DNA of 64,000 nucleotides from Palauibacter sp965208055 (lineage in GTDB: Bacteria; Gemmatimonadota; Gemmatimonadetes; Palauibacterales; Palauibacteraceae), in contig NZ_CBDBNY010000004.1 in the NCBI RefSeq assembly GCF_965208055.1, forward strand, positions 558,001 through 622,000, written 5' to 3'. The notes under the pieces are model-generated. The model saw only the letters and a list, made by a program, of their open reading frames with translations. It did not search any database and was not told the origin of the DNA. The first letter of the stretch is position 1, and every line of letters begins with the position of its first letter. The translations under genes and the position numbers were made by a program. Below, piece after piece: positions 47,901-56,341 of the stretch.

Positions 47901-48312
47901 GATCATCCGCATGTTCGGCGGCGGAGGAGGAGGAGGAGGCGGTGCCGGTGACGACTGGCAGGAGCGGCCGGCCGAGCGCTATCCGCCGCCTGGACAGGCG
48001 GGGCGGGGCGGAGGCCGGGGAGGGGGCCGCACCGCGGCCATGGCTGCCGCCGCGGCCGCCGCGAGCGGCGCCGACCCCGCGGCCATGCGCACCGTCTTCC
48101 AGCAAGTGGCCGAAGCCGTGCGCGAGCGCGGCGGCATGTCGACCTTCCGCCGCTTCTTCGGCGGCGGCGGTGGCGGGGGCGGCCTGGCCGATCCCGGCGC
48201 CTACACCGTGGCGATCACGATCGGCGACGAAACCCATACGATCCCGCTGGACGTCGTACGGAAGGAAGGCTTCGGGTTCTGGGACGAGCCCGACGGAGAG
48301 GACGACCGTTAG
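44986..48312 (+). CDS. Large secreted BNR/Asp-box repeat protein
   Basis: 1108 residues. Signal peptide MLKRVAVPLILTSLLLPARTAAQ. Many Asp-box repeats (SVDGGLTWE, TKDGGDTWE, STDAGDTWE, SADGGESWE, STDRGGSWT), forming one or two sialidase/VPS10-like beta-propellers over about residues 30-800. Then an Ala/Glu-rich linker (about 835-870), Gly-rich stretches and a short C-terminal beta domain. Typical of secreted proteins in Gemmatimonadota-type genomes. No glycosidase catalytic residues are visible, so it may bind polymers rather than cut them. Confidence 0.88.
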   Translation: MLKRVAVPLILTSLLLPARTAAQEAVADEDFMAEMAWRSIGPANMAGRVTDIEGIPGTGTFFIAGATSGIWKTTNNGTTYRPVFDNERVVSMGDLAIAPSNPDIVWAGTGEEDSRNSISPGGGIYKSVDGGLTWELKGLEGTQAIGRIVVHPTKADWVYVAALGHPWGANEERGLYRTKDGGDTWERVNFVSEDAGFVDIDMHPRNPDILWATSWERVRGPYFLQSGGPGSAIWKSTDAGDTWEKVEGNGLPETMLGRLEIAIAPSYPQVMYAMVEAEAPEEADEDGNRHASGLYRSADGGESWEFMNSNNSRPFYYSGVWVSPDDPDFIYWSSLFFSRDGGRTVGNPAQGVHVDYHALWWDSSDPDHFILGNDGGIAITWDRGGNFEFPNRIPMGQFYAVSYNMDTPYRVCGGLQDNYTWCGPSSRAGGSIDNHMWYSIGGGDGFYAPQDPTNPDIVFGESQQGRIYWRNTRTGERHQLQQPDWRERTQTLRDSVAILTGDDPDNPPAANVAQIEELQALVAQDSALYDMRFNWNTPLELSPHDPQTLYIGANRVLKWTYDTDEMTPISDDLTYADPEKIEIAYNTTGGITPDVTGAENFATIVSLAESKLNEGELYAGTDDGRVWRTPEGAEWIELTDRFEGVPEGTYVSRIEPSSHDPNRFYVTFDNHRRDDYTPYVYATDDAGESFRSISSNLPTGAPDFVHVVREDPVNPDLLFVGTDVGAYVSTDRGGSWTRFMNGLPTVPVHDLKIHPRESEIIAGTHGRSIFVADISLLQQLEGGRLPEAVTVFQPKTAIQFGDSPVGGEFVAQSNFQADAGDYGAQISYYVPEDVAEGLAEAAAAEAEAEAEAEAEEAEEGAEEEAEEEEAAEAPRGPRGGSARPQASIAILNAAGDTVQTMNGPATAGVQRVRWTFNRRSAPREPSPADRLDSLRTARMYEAVGDSLVEHEGVARETMDQVLSMMQGGNQGAIIRMFGGGGGGGGGAGDDWQERPAERYPPPGQAGRGGGRGGGRTAAMAAAAAAASGADPAAMRTVFQQVAEAVRERGGMSTFRRFFGGGGGGGGLADPGAYTVAITIGDETHTIPLDVVRKEGFGFWDEPDGEDDR

Positions 48313-48332
48313 GAGGCCGTGGCTCCGGTGGC

Positions 48333-48366
48333 CCGCCGGAGCGGCAAACGTTCGCCGCTCCGGCGG
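48333..48366 (+). terminator. U-less 13-bp hairpin after BNR gene
   Basis: A perfect 13-bp stem (48333-48345 with 48354-48366; core CGCCGGAGCGGC/GCCGCTCCGGCG) and an 8-base AAACGTTC loop, 20 bases after the stop. Strong hairpin without a T-run. Confidence 0.5.
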
Positions 48367-48429
48367 TGTCGCACGACGCGGTAGCCTTCAGCGGCGGACC
48401 AGCGGACCCCCGGAGACCGGGACGGGCGG

Positions 48430-49914
48430 ATGATGACGAACAGAGAGGGGAACAGCGCGTCGATCCTGGAGAGGATCCGGAAGCGGCGCATGGTGCAGAT
48501 CGCGCTCGTGTATGTGGGCGCGGCCTGGCTCGGCGTGGAGATCACCGACTTCATCGTCGGCACCTACGCGTTCTCGAGGAAGGTCCTCGACACCGTCGTC
48601 TTCCTCGCGATCCTGGGTTTCCCCGCGTTTCTCGTCATCGGCTGGTTTCACGGCGAACGGGGACCGCAGCGCGTCCGCCGGGCGGAAGCCTGGCTCCTGG
48701 TCACGCTGGTCACGTTGGGCGCGATCGGCACCTACCGGATCGCGACCGCCGAACCGGGAGCCGGGGGCGGCGCGGAGATGGCAACGCCAGCCACCGTCGC
48801 GGATGGCGTGGACGGCCGCGGGGACGGGCTGGATTTCGCGGGTGCGACGCCCGACCTGGGGCGGAACTCGCTCGCGGTCCTGCCCTTCCGCAACAACGTG
48901 CCCGACCCGGAACTCGAGTGGCTCGGCTCCGGGCTCGCGGACCTGCTCACGACGAACCTGGCGCAACTCCCCGATTTGCTCGTGGTCGGCCGGCAGAGCC
49001 TCTACGACCTCATCACCGAAGGCGGGCTCTCCGAGGAAGACGAAATACCGGAGTCGCTGGCGCTGACCGTCGCGCGCGGGGCCGGCGCCAGGCTGCTGCT
49101 GTGGGGAAGCGTGACGGGAACCGCCGACGACATGCGCATCGACGCGCAACTGATCGAACTCGAGAACGGCACGGTCGCCTCGGCCGACTTCGCCCGGGGC
49201 AGCGACGTGTTCGAACTCGTGGACACGCTGACCGTGCGTCTCGCTTCCCACCTCTCGGATCTCTCGGGTGCGCCGCTGCCGGCCGAGGTCGCTCGCATCA
49301 GCCACCTGGGGACGCGGGACCTGGAGGCGTGGGCCGCGTTCCACCGCGGCAACTCCCTCGCGAGGGCCGGCGACCTGGAGGAGGCCGAAGCCCACTACGA
49401 GCGGGCGGCCGAGATCGACACCGCCTTCGCGCTCCCGCTACTGGCCTCGCGCGAGGAGGCCGAGTCGTGGCGGCAGTTCGGTCCGGAGTGGCGGGAGGCA
49501 TGGTTCGATTTCAACCCAGAGGACGTGGATCCCGCGACGGTGGATCCGGTCGATCTCGGGCGTGCATTCGCCGCCGGCCTCGTGGACGGCGAGGCCTTCA
49601 ACGTCATCGTGCAAGCGGCGGAATTCGACGAGGACGGCCTCGCCGACCTGGCGCGGGGCCGCTCGGAGGCCGAACGCCGACGCGCCGACTGGCGTGAACG
49701 GCGCACCGTCCAGCTTCTCCACCGCTTGCCGGAGGACTTGAAGCGGCAATTGGAAGGACTGAGCGGGGAAGAGTTGCGCGTCACACTCGACTCCCTCACG
49801 GGCCGCACGCGGTCTGCCGTCCGCCTCCTGTTCGGCGAACCGCCGCCCGCCGCCAGCCCGACCGACCGGCCCCCGGACCCACCGCAGCGCCGCGAACCCG
49901 GGAGACGCCGATAG
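48430..49914 (+). CDS. Membrane protein with TolB-like (FlgO-type) and TPR regions
   Basis: 494 residues. Three N-terminal hydrophobic segments (about residues 20-42, 50-72, 85-105), then NSLAVLPFRNNVPDPELEWLGSGLADLLTTNLA, the TolB N-terminal/FlgO-like domain common in Gemmatimonadota regulators, and a short TPR-like pair (AWAAFHRGNSLARAGDLEEAEAHYERAAEID). The C-terminus is Arg/Glu/Pro-rich. Likely a sensor or assembly factor. ATG at 48430; a second ATG at 48433 is equivalent. Confidence 0.75.
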   Translation: MMTNREGNSASILERIRKRRMVQIALVYVGAAWLGVEITDFIVGTYAFSRKVLDTVVFLAILGFPAFLVIGWFHGERGPQRVRRAEAWLLVTLVTLGAIGTYRIATAEPGAGGGAEMATPATVADGVDGRGDGLDFAGATPDLGRNSLAVLPFRNNVPDPELEWLGSGLADLLTTNLAQLPDLLVVGRQSLYDLITEGGLSEEDEIPESLALTVARGAGARLLLWGSVTGTADDMRIDAQLIELENGTVASADFARGSDVFELVDTLTVRLASHLSDLSGAPLPAEVARISHLGTRDLEAWAAFHRGNSLARAGDLEEAEAHYERAAEIDTAFALPLLASREEAESWRQFGPEWREAWFDFNPEDVDPATVDPVDLGRAFAAGLVDGEAFNVIVQAAEFDEDGLADLARGRSEAERRRADWRERRTVQLLHRLPEDLKRQLEGLSGEELRVTLDSLTGRTRSAVRLLFGEPPPAASPTDRPPDPPQRREPGRRR

Positions 49915-50071
49915 CGGCGAAACGCCCGGCGTTTCGGATCGCCATGCTGGACGAATTCCGGGACAACGGCCATGTTCCAGGGGTCATTGTGGGACATGTC
50001 GTAATCGCATGCGCAGGATGGACGCGCGCCGCCTCGCGGCGGTGGCGTCCTCGACACATCAGGGAGGCCAC

Positions 50072-51238
50072 ATGAAGCGAAGGGCGTTTCTCCGAACGGG
50101 ACTCACGGGCGCCGGCGTGGCCGGCATCGCCGCCGCACCCCTTGCCGCACCCCTCGCGGGCGCTACGGCGGCGCACGGCCTCGACACCATCTTCAACCCC
50201 CGCCGACCGGGACGTGACTACAACGGCCCCGTCCGGCTGAGTTCGAATGAGAACCCGCTCGGCATCGCTCCATCGGCGCGGCAGGCGATCGTCGACGGAC
50301 TCGACGAGGCGAACCGCTATCCCGGCGCGACCGGCGAACTCGTGCGCGAGGCGCTCGTCGCGCGCCTCGGCGTCAAGCCCGGCCAGCTCTTCTTCGGCTC
50401 CGGCTCGACCGAGATCCTGCGCATCGCCGCGGCGGCGTGGGCAGCGCCCGGCGGACGCCTCATCTACGCCGAGCCGACGTACGAGGATGTCCCCAGGTAC
50501 TCGCAGCCGTTCGCCTACGATCACGTCACGGTTCCGCTCACGAGCGACTACGCCCACGACATCGACCGCATGCGCGAAGAGGCCGCCAAGTCGTCGGCGC
50601 CGAGCGTGATCTACTTCTGCAACCCGAACAACCCCACCGGCACGCTCACCTCGACCGGGCCGATCATGGACTGGATCCGGGACGAGAGCGAGCAGCACCT
50701 CTTCCTCGTCGACGAGGCCTACTTCGAACTCGCGGACGATCCCGGCTACGAGACCTTCGTCCCGCTCATCGAGCGCCATCCGAACCTGATCGTGGCCCGC
50801 ACCTTCTCCAAGGTGTACGCCATGGCCGGGATTCGGCTCGGCTACGGGATCGCGCACGAGGCCACCGTTCAGCGCGTCCTCCCGTTCGCGACGCGGAACG
50901 CGCCCAACCACGTCGCGGGCGTGGCGGCCGTCGCCTCGCTCGCCGACGAGGAGTTCTTCGCGAAGAGCGTGAAGACGAATGACGAGGCGAAGGCGATGAT
51001 GTACGATGCCCTTGGCCAACTCGACATCGAGGTGCTGCCGAGCCACACGAACTTCATCATGCACCGGATCAAGGGAGAACTCGCGACCTACAACGAGCGC
51101 ATGTACGAGGCCGGGTTCAACGTGGGCCGCCCGTTCCCGCCGATGACCGACTGGAGCCGGCTCTCGATGGGCCTCCCGTCGGACATGGAGAAGCTCGCCG
51201 AGGTCATGATGGACTTCCGCAAGAAAGACTGGATCTAG
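50072..51238 (+). CDS. Tat-exported PLP aminotransferase (histidinol-phosphate aminotransferase-like)
   Basis: 388 residues. ATG at 50072 has an AGGGAGG site; a twin-arginine signal (MKRRAFLRTGLTGAGVAGIAAAP) indicates export in folded state. Class I/II PLP fold: RLSSNENPLGIAPSA, FGSGSTEILRIA, CNPNNPTGTL, LVDEAYFELADD and RTFSKVYAMAGIRLGYG, where Lys is the Schiff-base lysine. The family makes or breaks amino acids such as histidinol phosphate, usually in the cytoplasm. A periplasmic copy is unusual and its substrate is unknown. Confidence 0.86.
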   Translation: MKRRAFLRTGLTGAGVAGIAAAPLAAPLAGATAAHGLDTIFNPRRPGRDYNGPVRLSSNENPLGIAPSARQAIVDGLDEANRYPGATGELVREALVARLGVKPGQLFFGSGSTEILRIAAAAWAAPGGRLIYAEPTYEDVPRYSQPFAYDHVTVPLTSDYAHDIDRMREEAAKSSAPSVIYFCNPNNPTGTLTSTGPIMDWIRDESEQHLFLVDEAYFELADDPGYETFVPLIERHPNLIVARTFSKVYAMAGIRLGYGIAHEATVQRVLPFATRNAPNHVAGVAAVASLADEEFFAKSVKTNDEAKAMMYDALGQLDIEVLPSHTNFIMHRIKGELATYNERMYEAGFNVGRPFPPMTDWSRLSMGLPSDMEKLAEVMMDFRKKDWI

Positions 51239-51323
51239 CTGGACTACCCCAGGTGTGAGCAACGACGTGGACGTGTGGGCGAAGGACCAGACCGCACGCG
51301 GTGTGGGATGGTGTCACGGGCAA

Positions 51324-52244
51324 TCAATGGCGGGGGCATGCCTCCCCGGCCAGCGATGGCGTAAAGAGTACGGCCCGCGGAACGAGGCCGTCTTCCCGGA
51401 TCGCGTACAATAGAGATTTGTCGCCGGTCCACCACAGCACTTCATCATGCACGGTTCGGGCAACGAGATGACCCGTGTGGACGTCGATAACCTCGATCAC
51501 TCCATCCATCATCTTCTTTGAATCCAGCGGTACGAACGGCACGGGATCGGCCACGGCATCCCTCCACTCCTCGTCCGCTACCGTCGTCGTAATCCACAGA
51601 AGTCCGTCCGCGTGCTTCAAGTCGATGATGACCGACGGTGCCGGAGCCTCCAGCGGATATCCCTCCATCGGCGGGCTTGGCGTAAACCAGTCAGGCTGCC
51701 CCTCCAACCGAATGACGCCGCCCGGATCTTGGGGATCCCACGCCTCGACGGCGTACTCCGTGGGCAGTGCCCGCCACACTTTCCGTCCTCATCCGGTTGC
51801 CAGCGGCGAAGGGAAGAAGCGACGCATCGCATCGTCCTTGGGTATCGCGGCGATCATCTCGAGCGCGTTCCCATCCAGATCGATGGCTTGAGTGATCTCG
51901 GCGCGCTCCGAGTCGTCGGTGCGACCCCAGCCCGCCAACACGAACCCCGAACCGGAAGCCAGCGGCACGAAGTTAGTCGCGAACCTCGCACCGATGTCTG
52001 TCAACCGAACCGGCTCCCATGCCGCCGACAGATGTGTAATCCGCCGAATGTACGGATCCAGCACCAGTACGCCGCCGTCGGGCAGGGGCCGCAGCATGCC
52101 GTGGCCCGGCTCGAAGAACTCGCCCAGCCCCTCTCCGCCCCGCCCGAACCCCTCTCGGTAGCGGCCTTAGCCATCGTATACGAGCCTCTCCGCACCGTCC
52201 TCCGGCGTGGCAAGCACGAAATCGCCGGAACTCCCCTGATCCAT
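51324..52244 (-). pseudogene. Beta-propeller protein pseudogene (6-bladed, NHL-like)
   Basis: One frame on the minus strand reads propeller-type sequence (GEGLGEFFEPGHGMLRPLPDGGVLVLDP..., then VWRALPTEYAVEAWDP...) but contains in-frame TAA (52167-52169) and TGA (51789-51791). Without these it is continuous from about 52244 to 51324. The N-terminus upstream of 52244 is not recognisable. Two independent nonsense changes indicate a dead gene. Confidence 0.7.
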
Positions 52245-52410
52245 CAATCTGGCGGTGGTGACTTATTCAGCCCATCCCTAGTCAACGGCGGCGCCCTGGC
52301 ACGTCTACGCTCCGGGAACGACGCCGCGCTCGGCTTCCCGCCGCTTCGACTACGGGCCGACCGCTGGGGGTGGCGACGCTGACGGTTCGGGACGCAAGGA
52401 CGGATCTCTT

Positions 52411-52560
52411 GAGAGCAAGTTCACCGCGCGGGAACTCGACCTCATGACCGTGCTGTGGGAGAGAGGGGCCTCGGCCGTCGCGGAGGTTGGCGAATCAACG
52501 CGGATTCGATTGCGACCGACACACCGGTGTTGTACGGTGCTTGATCTCCTCTGGGCCTGA
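52411..52560 (+). pseudogene. BlaI/MecI-type repressor fragment
   Basis: FTARELDLMTVLWERGASAVAEV matches the winged-helix start of BlaI/MecI/CopY penicillinase repressors. It is preceded by no start codon and followed by degraded sequence (TVLDLLWA, stop at 52558). Remnant of a regulator gene, perhaps once linked to a BlaR-type protease or to the neighbouring secreted proteins. Confidence 0.6.
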
Positions 52561-52674
52561 GCGGGAACGATACGAATATGTTCGGACGGGCAATGCGCTC
52601 CAGCTAACGGTTGCGCAAGGGTGCGGGCGGACGGGTGTCGGAAGTAGAGGTACAAGGTAGCAAAGGAGCCACAG

Positions 52675-53724
52675 ATGAGTCCGGGTGAAATGATGGGATG
52701 GGTGGTCGTCGTCGGTTTCGTCCTGACGATGATCGTCACCATCCTCGCGCTCGTAGGAATCTTGAACGTGCGGGAGACGTACCTGAAGCGGCTTTTTGCC
52801 GTCTTGGTGGTCGAGATGGTTGGTGCCGGGTTCTTCTTGTTCTACCAGTCGTTTGGCCGCGAGCTCGACGCCGGATTCGATCCCGAACCTTCCAGTGAAG
52901 TATACCTTTTCGACCGGTTGGGTGAACCGTTCGAGTCCGTGCTGTTGACCGGCGAGGACACAGTCAAGGCGTTTCCAGGCATCGACAGGGACGCGCTCCG
53001 TGACGTGGTTCGCAGCATCGACGTCGATGGCGACAATTTGGTGATTCGCTCGCGGGAAGGAGTGCTGCTGGGGAGGGTGCCGGAGGCGGCCGACGCCATC
53101 GGAACAGCGTTTTTTACGCCCGAGCAGCTGTTGGCGCTCGGACTACACTACGCCGAATGTGCGGTTCGAGAAGAAGGGGCTTGCGTTTCACGCCGTAGCG
53201 CCCCGCAGGCTGTGGATTACTTGCTGAAAGCCATCGCCGCGGGGGCCGAAACGTCAGTACAGGAATCAGCGGCGACGCAACTGGTGTTTCTCTTAGGATA
53301 CATCAACCAATGCAGCGACTTCCGCCAGCTCGCCGACGCGATCACGCGAACACGCATGCCCCCCAGGCGATATCATGAGCTTGGGGAGATTTATCTCGCG
53401 TCTTCACGCAGCCTCGGAGTCGAGGGGGATTCGGATCGGCGGCTTGAGGCTAGGAAAGCCGCGCTGAAATACTACTTGGCATACCTTACGGAGCTTGATC
53501 CGACCGCGGCTTCGGATACCACCGGTGTGGCGATGGGCGCACGTGCCCGTGTCCGGGAATTATGGGGGCCGCTGGCAGACCACCTCCCTCAGGTGGGCGA
53601 CAACGAAGCTCCAGCCTTCGAGCGGGGCGCCCGTAACGCTGCAGATCCGACGGGAATGTCCCGTACGTTGATGAGGCAGTATAGCGATGGCATTGTGCCT
53701 AACTTCACGTGCGACAATCAGTGA
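52675..53724 (+). CDS. Membrane protein of unknown function
   Basis: 349 residues. ATG at 52675; two hydrophobic segments (MGWVVVVGFVLTMIVTILALVGIL and LFAVLVVEMVGAGFFLFY), then a soluble domain of about 280 residues. The latter part has helical repeats (LADAITRTRMPPRRYHELGEIYLASSRSLG, ARKAALKYYLAYLTELDP) like TPR. Family not recognised. Confidence 0.65.
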   Translation: MSPGEMMGWVVVVGFVLTMIVTILALVGILNVRETYLKRLFAVLVVEMVGAGFFLFYQSFGRELDAGFDPEPSSEVYLFDRLGEPFESVLLTGEDTVKAFPGIDRDALRDVVRSIDVDGDNLVIRSREGVLLGRVPEAADAIGTAFFTPEQLLALGLHYAECAVREEGACVSRRSAPQAVDYLLKAIAAGAETSVQESAATQLVFLLGYINQCSDFRQLADAITRTRMPPRRYHELGEIYLASSRSLGVEGDSDRRLEARKAALKYYLAYLTELDPTAASDTTGVAMGARARVRELWGPLADHLPQVGDNEAPAFERGARNAADPTGMSRTLMRQYSDGIVPNFTCDNQ

Positions 53725-53823
53725 GTTCGTTGTTGCGAGTAAATCATCTGGATGTGATGGTGGTGCGACGCAACCGAATAGATTGTTCCGTGCATACGGT
53801 CACACACAACCTTGCCCACAAGC

Positions 53824-55596
53824 ATGCATGATCCAAACGGTCCGCCCGTGGAGGATGGCAACGACCGGGACGCCACCGATGCCGGGGTGCACGGACCGGA
53901 CTCGCTGGTCTTCAAGTCGGACCGGCCGTGGCCGAACGCCCGTCTGCGCGTGGGCGCGATCGTGGGGCACGCGACACCCGATTCGGTGCGGCTGTGGCTG
54001 CGCGCGGGCGGTCCGGGACGCTTCACGCTGCTGCTCTACGATTGCGGCGAGGCGATCGAGTCTTCTTCCGTGCGGGCGGAGCTTCGGGCCGCGCTCGGCA
54101 GGGTGCCGGTGTCGGCGGAGGAGACCGGCGACATCCTGAACGCAACGCACACCCTTCCCTTCGAGGTGGCCGGGTACGCCGACGACACCACGCGCGTGCT
54201 GGACATCGGCGATCTGCGGCCGGACACGCGCTACGGCTACGCGCTGCATTCGGCCGGCGACGGCGGCAAGGTGATCCTGGGACACAACCGCCTGCGCAGC
54301 TTTCGCACCCCGCCGCGGGAAGACGAACGGCGCCGGTTCCAGATCGCGCTCTTCTCCTGCCACATGCCGTACCGCGTGAGCGGGCTGTTCCGGAAGCGGA
54401 CCGATGTGGGCGACATCGATGCCTGGGACTTCCTCGGCGCGACGCTCGAACGGCACCGCGACGACGTCGACGTGGTGATCGCCGGCGGCGACCAGTGCTA
54501 CAGCGACGGGGTGGCGACGCTGGACATCTGGAAGATGCTGAACCGCGGCATGCGCCGGGAGGCGGGCGAGCTGCTGCCCGACGAGCGGTCCATGCGGAGC
54601 TGGTACCGCGACATCCACCGGGGATACTGGGGCTTCGAGGGCGTGCGCCGCGTCTTCGACGCCTACCCGACCTACATGATCTGGGACGACCACGAGATCG
54701 GCGACGGCTGGGGGTCGCACTATCTCGCCGACGATGGCCCGGACGACGGCTTGGCGCGCATTCTCCCGGACCTCGAGGAAAAGGGGCTGACCCGCGACGA
54801 CGGGAGGCGCCTGGTTCGCCGCATGTTCCGCGCGGCGTGCGATGTGTACCGGGAGTATCAGCACAGCCACAACCCCCCGACCGATGCCGGCGTGTGGGAC
54901 TACTCGTTCACCCGGGGCGGCGCGGCCTTCTACGTGCTGGATGGCCGCGGCCACCGCGACATCGAGCGCGACGGCTTCCGCATCCTGGGCGAGGCCCAGT
55001 TTCGCCGCTTCGAGGCGTGGGCGGAGGCGCTCGATCCGGAGGAGACCCCGTTCATGTTCGTGGTTTCGGCCGTGCCCGTGCTGCACGCGAGGTCGGCCCT
55101 GGCCAACGCGGACCTCAGGTTCCCGCTCCGCGAGGCGGGACTCGGAGACGACCTGCGCGACTCGTGGGAGCACAGCCTGCACGACGAGGAGCGGGCCGCG
55201 CTCATGGAGGTGCTGTTTCGGGCGGCGCGACGCGGCGTGCGGCCCTGCATTCTGAGCGGCGACGTGCACGTGTCGGCCGTCTTCGACATCGCCGACGATG
55301 ACGGACACCGCGTCTGGCAACTGACCTCGAGCGCCGTGACCTACCACGTGCCCCGCGCGCTGGGCTGGGCGCTGCGGTTCGGAGCGGCCGACGACGGAGA
55401 GACCCCGGAGGGATACGCGTTCAGCCGGCTCGCCCTCTACACGGGCACCTCCTACGCTCTCATAGAGGTGGATCCCGACGCGGGCGAGGCATGGTTCAAG
55501 CTGTACGGCAAGCAGATCGTAGAGGAACCGACCCCGGAGCGGGGCAGGCAAGCCGTGCCCCTCAGCCACTCCGTCGCCAAGATCAGACTGTTCTGA
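53824..55596 (+). CDS. PhoD-like alkaline phosphatase/metallophosphatase
   Basis: About 590 residues from ATG 53824 (TTG at 53812 is an alternative). N-terminal Fn3-like domain (VGAIVGHATPDSVRLWLRAGG), then a PhoD catalytic domain: ALFSCHMPY, VIAGGDQCYSDG, MIWDDHEIGDGWGSHYL, FVVSAVPVLHARS and ILSGDVHVSAVFDI. Metal-binding Asp and His residues are visible. Unlike classical PhoD, no signal peptide is seen, so it may be cytoplasmic or released. Confidence 0.85.
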   Translation: MHDPNGPPVEDGNDRDATDAGVHGPDSLVFKSDRPWPNARLRVGAIVGHATPDSVRLWLRAGGPGRFTLLLYDCGEAIESSSVRAELRAALGRVPVSAEETGDILNATHTLPFEVAGYADDTTRVLDIGDLRPDTRYGYALHSAGDGGKVILGHNRLRSFRTPPREDERRRFQIALFSCHMPYRVSGLFRKRTDVGDIDAWDFLGATLERHRDDVDVVIAGGDQCYSDGVATLDIWKMLNRGMRREAGELLPDERSMRSWYRDIHRGYWGFEGVRRVFDAYPTYMIWDDHEIGDGWGSHYLADDGPDDGLARILPDLEEKGLTRDDGRRLVRRMFRAACDVYREYQHSHNPPTDAGVWDYSFTRGGAAFYVLDGRGHRDIERDGFRILGEAQFRRFEAWAEALDPEETPFMFVVSAVPVLHARSALANADLRFPLREAGLGDDLRDSWEHSLHDEERAALMEVLFRAARRGVRPCILSGDVHVSAVFDIADDDGHRVWQLTSSAVTYHVPRALGWALRFGAADDGETPEGYAFSRLALYTGTSYALIEVDPDAGEAWFKLYGKQIVEEPTPERGRQAVPLSHSVAKIRLF

Positions 55597-55873
55597 CCTA
55601 TGACCGGAAGGAAGCCGATGGCCGGGAAGCGCCTCATGCACGGGGTAAACCGCCGTTGCCGTGCCGTGCCTCGTGCAAACCCAAGCATTCATAAGGATAG
55701 GTTCACCCATTCGGACAAGTATCCACACGAGGTCCGAGGCGGACACGATCTTCTCTTCTTCGTGTTGTTACATCGTCTGGAGCATTTTCTCCGCTAACTT
55801 TGGTGGCACACAGGCCACTTGGCGGCGCGCCCACGCGTGCCCAAGAGTCGCAAGAATCTTTCAACGACGGGGT

Positions 55874-56341
55874 ATGATGATGAGCACGAGCGCGCACTTC
55901 TTCGATGATTCGGGCGCACCGTCTACGGTCCAAGCCCGCTCAAACGGATCTGCCTTTCGCCGCTTCGCTTTGATCGTTTTGGTTCTGTTCACCGGCGCTT
56001 GCTACAACTATCGATCGATCGCAGCTCAACCAGCCGGTCCAGAAGCTGTGGGCGGTAGCCGCGGTGCGGCGACGGATCCGCAACGCGACGTGGTGTGGGC
56101 AAGATGGTGGGGGCTCGTGCAGGAGTCACCACAGATAGACAACTGTAACGGGCAGCCCCTTCACGAGGTGACGGTGCGTCGCAACTTCCTTCACGCGTTG
56201 GTCACCGTGATCTCGCTGGGGAGTTTTTCGCCCGCTGTCGTCGAATGGACCTGCGCCAAACCCGCCGGTTCAGGCGTTATCCCCGACGGAAACAGCCGGA
56301 CGCATACGCTTGACGTCCGGTTGTCAGGGTTGGAGTCATGA
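55874..56341 (+). CDS. Bor-like lipoprotein
   Basis: About 155 residues from the first of three consecutive ATG codons (55874, 55877 and 55880). Lipobox FTGACYNY after FALIVLVLF. The mature part (WWGLVQESPQIDNCNGQPLHEVTVRRNFLHALVTVISLGSFSPAVVEWTCAK) resembles the lambda Bor/serum-resistance lipoprotein family, including Cys pairs. Its stop overlaps the next gene (ATGA). Phage-like kin suggests horizontal acquisition, but no phage genes are nearby. Confidence 0.68.
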   Translation: MMMSTSAHFFDDSGAPSTVQARSNGSAFRRFALIVLVLFTGACYNYRSIAAQPAGPEAVGGSRGAATDPQRDVVWARWWGLVQESPQIDNCNGQPLHEVTVRRNFLHALVTVISLGSFSPAVVEWTCAKPAGSGVIPDGNSRTHTLDVRLSGLES

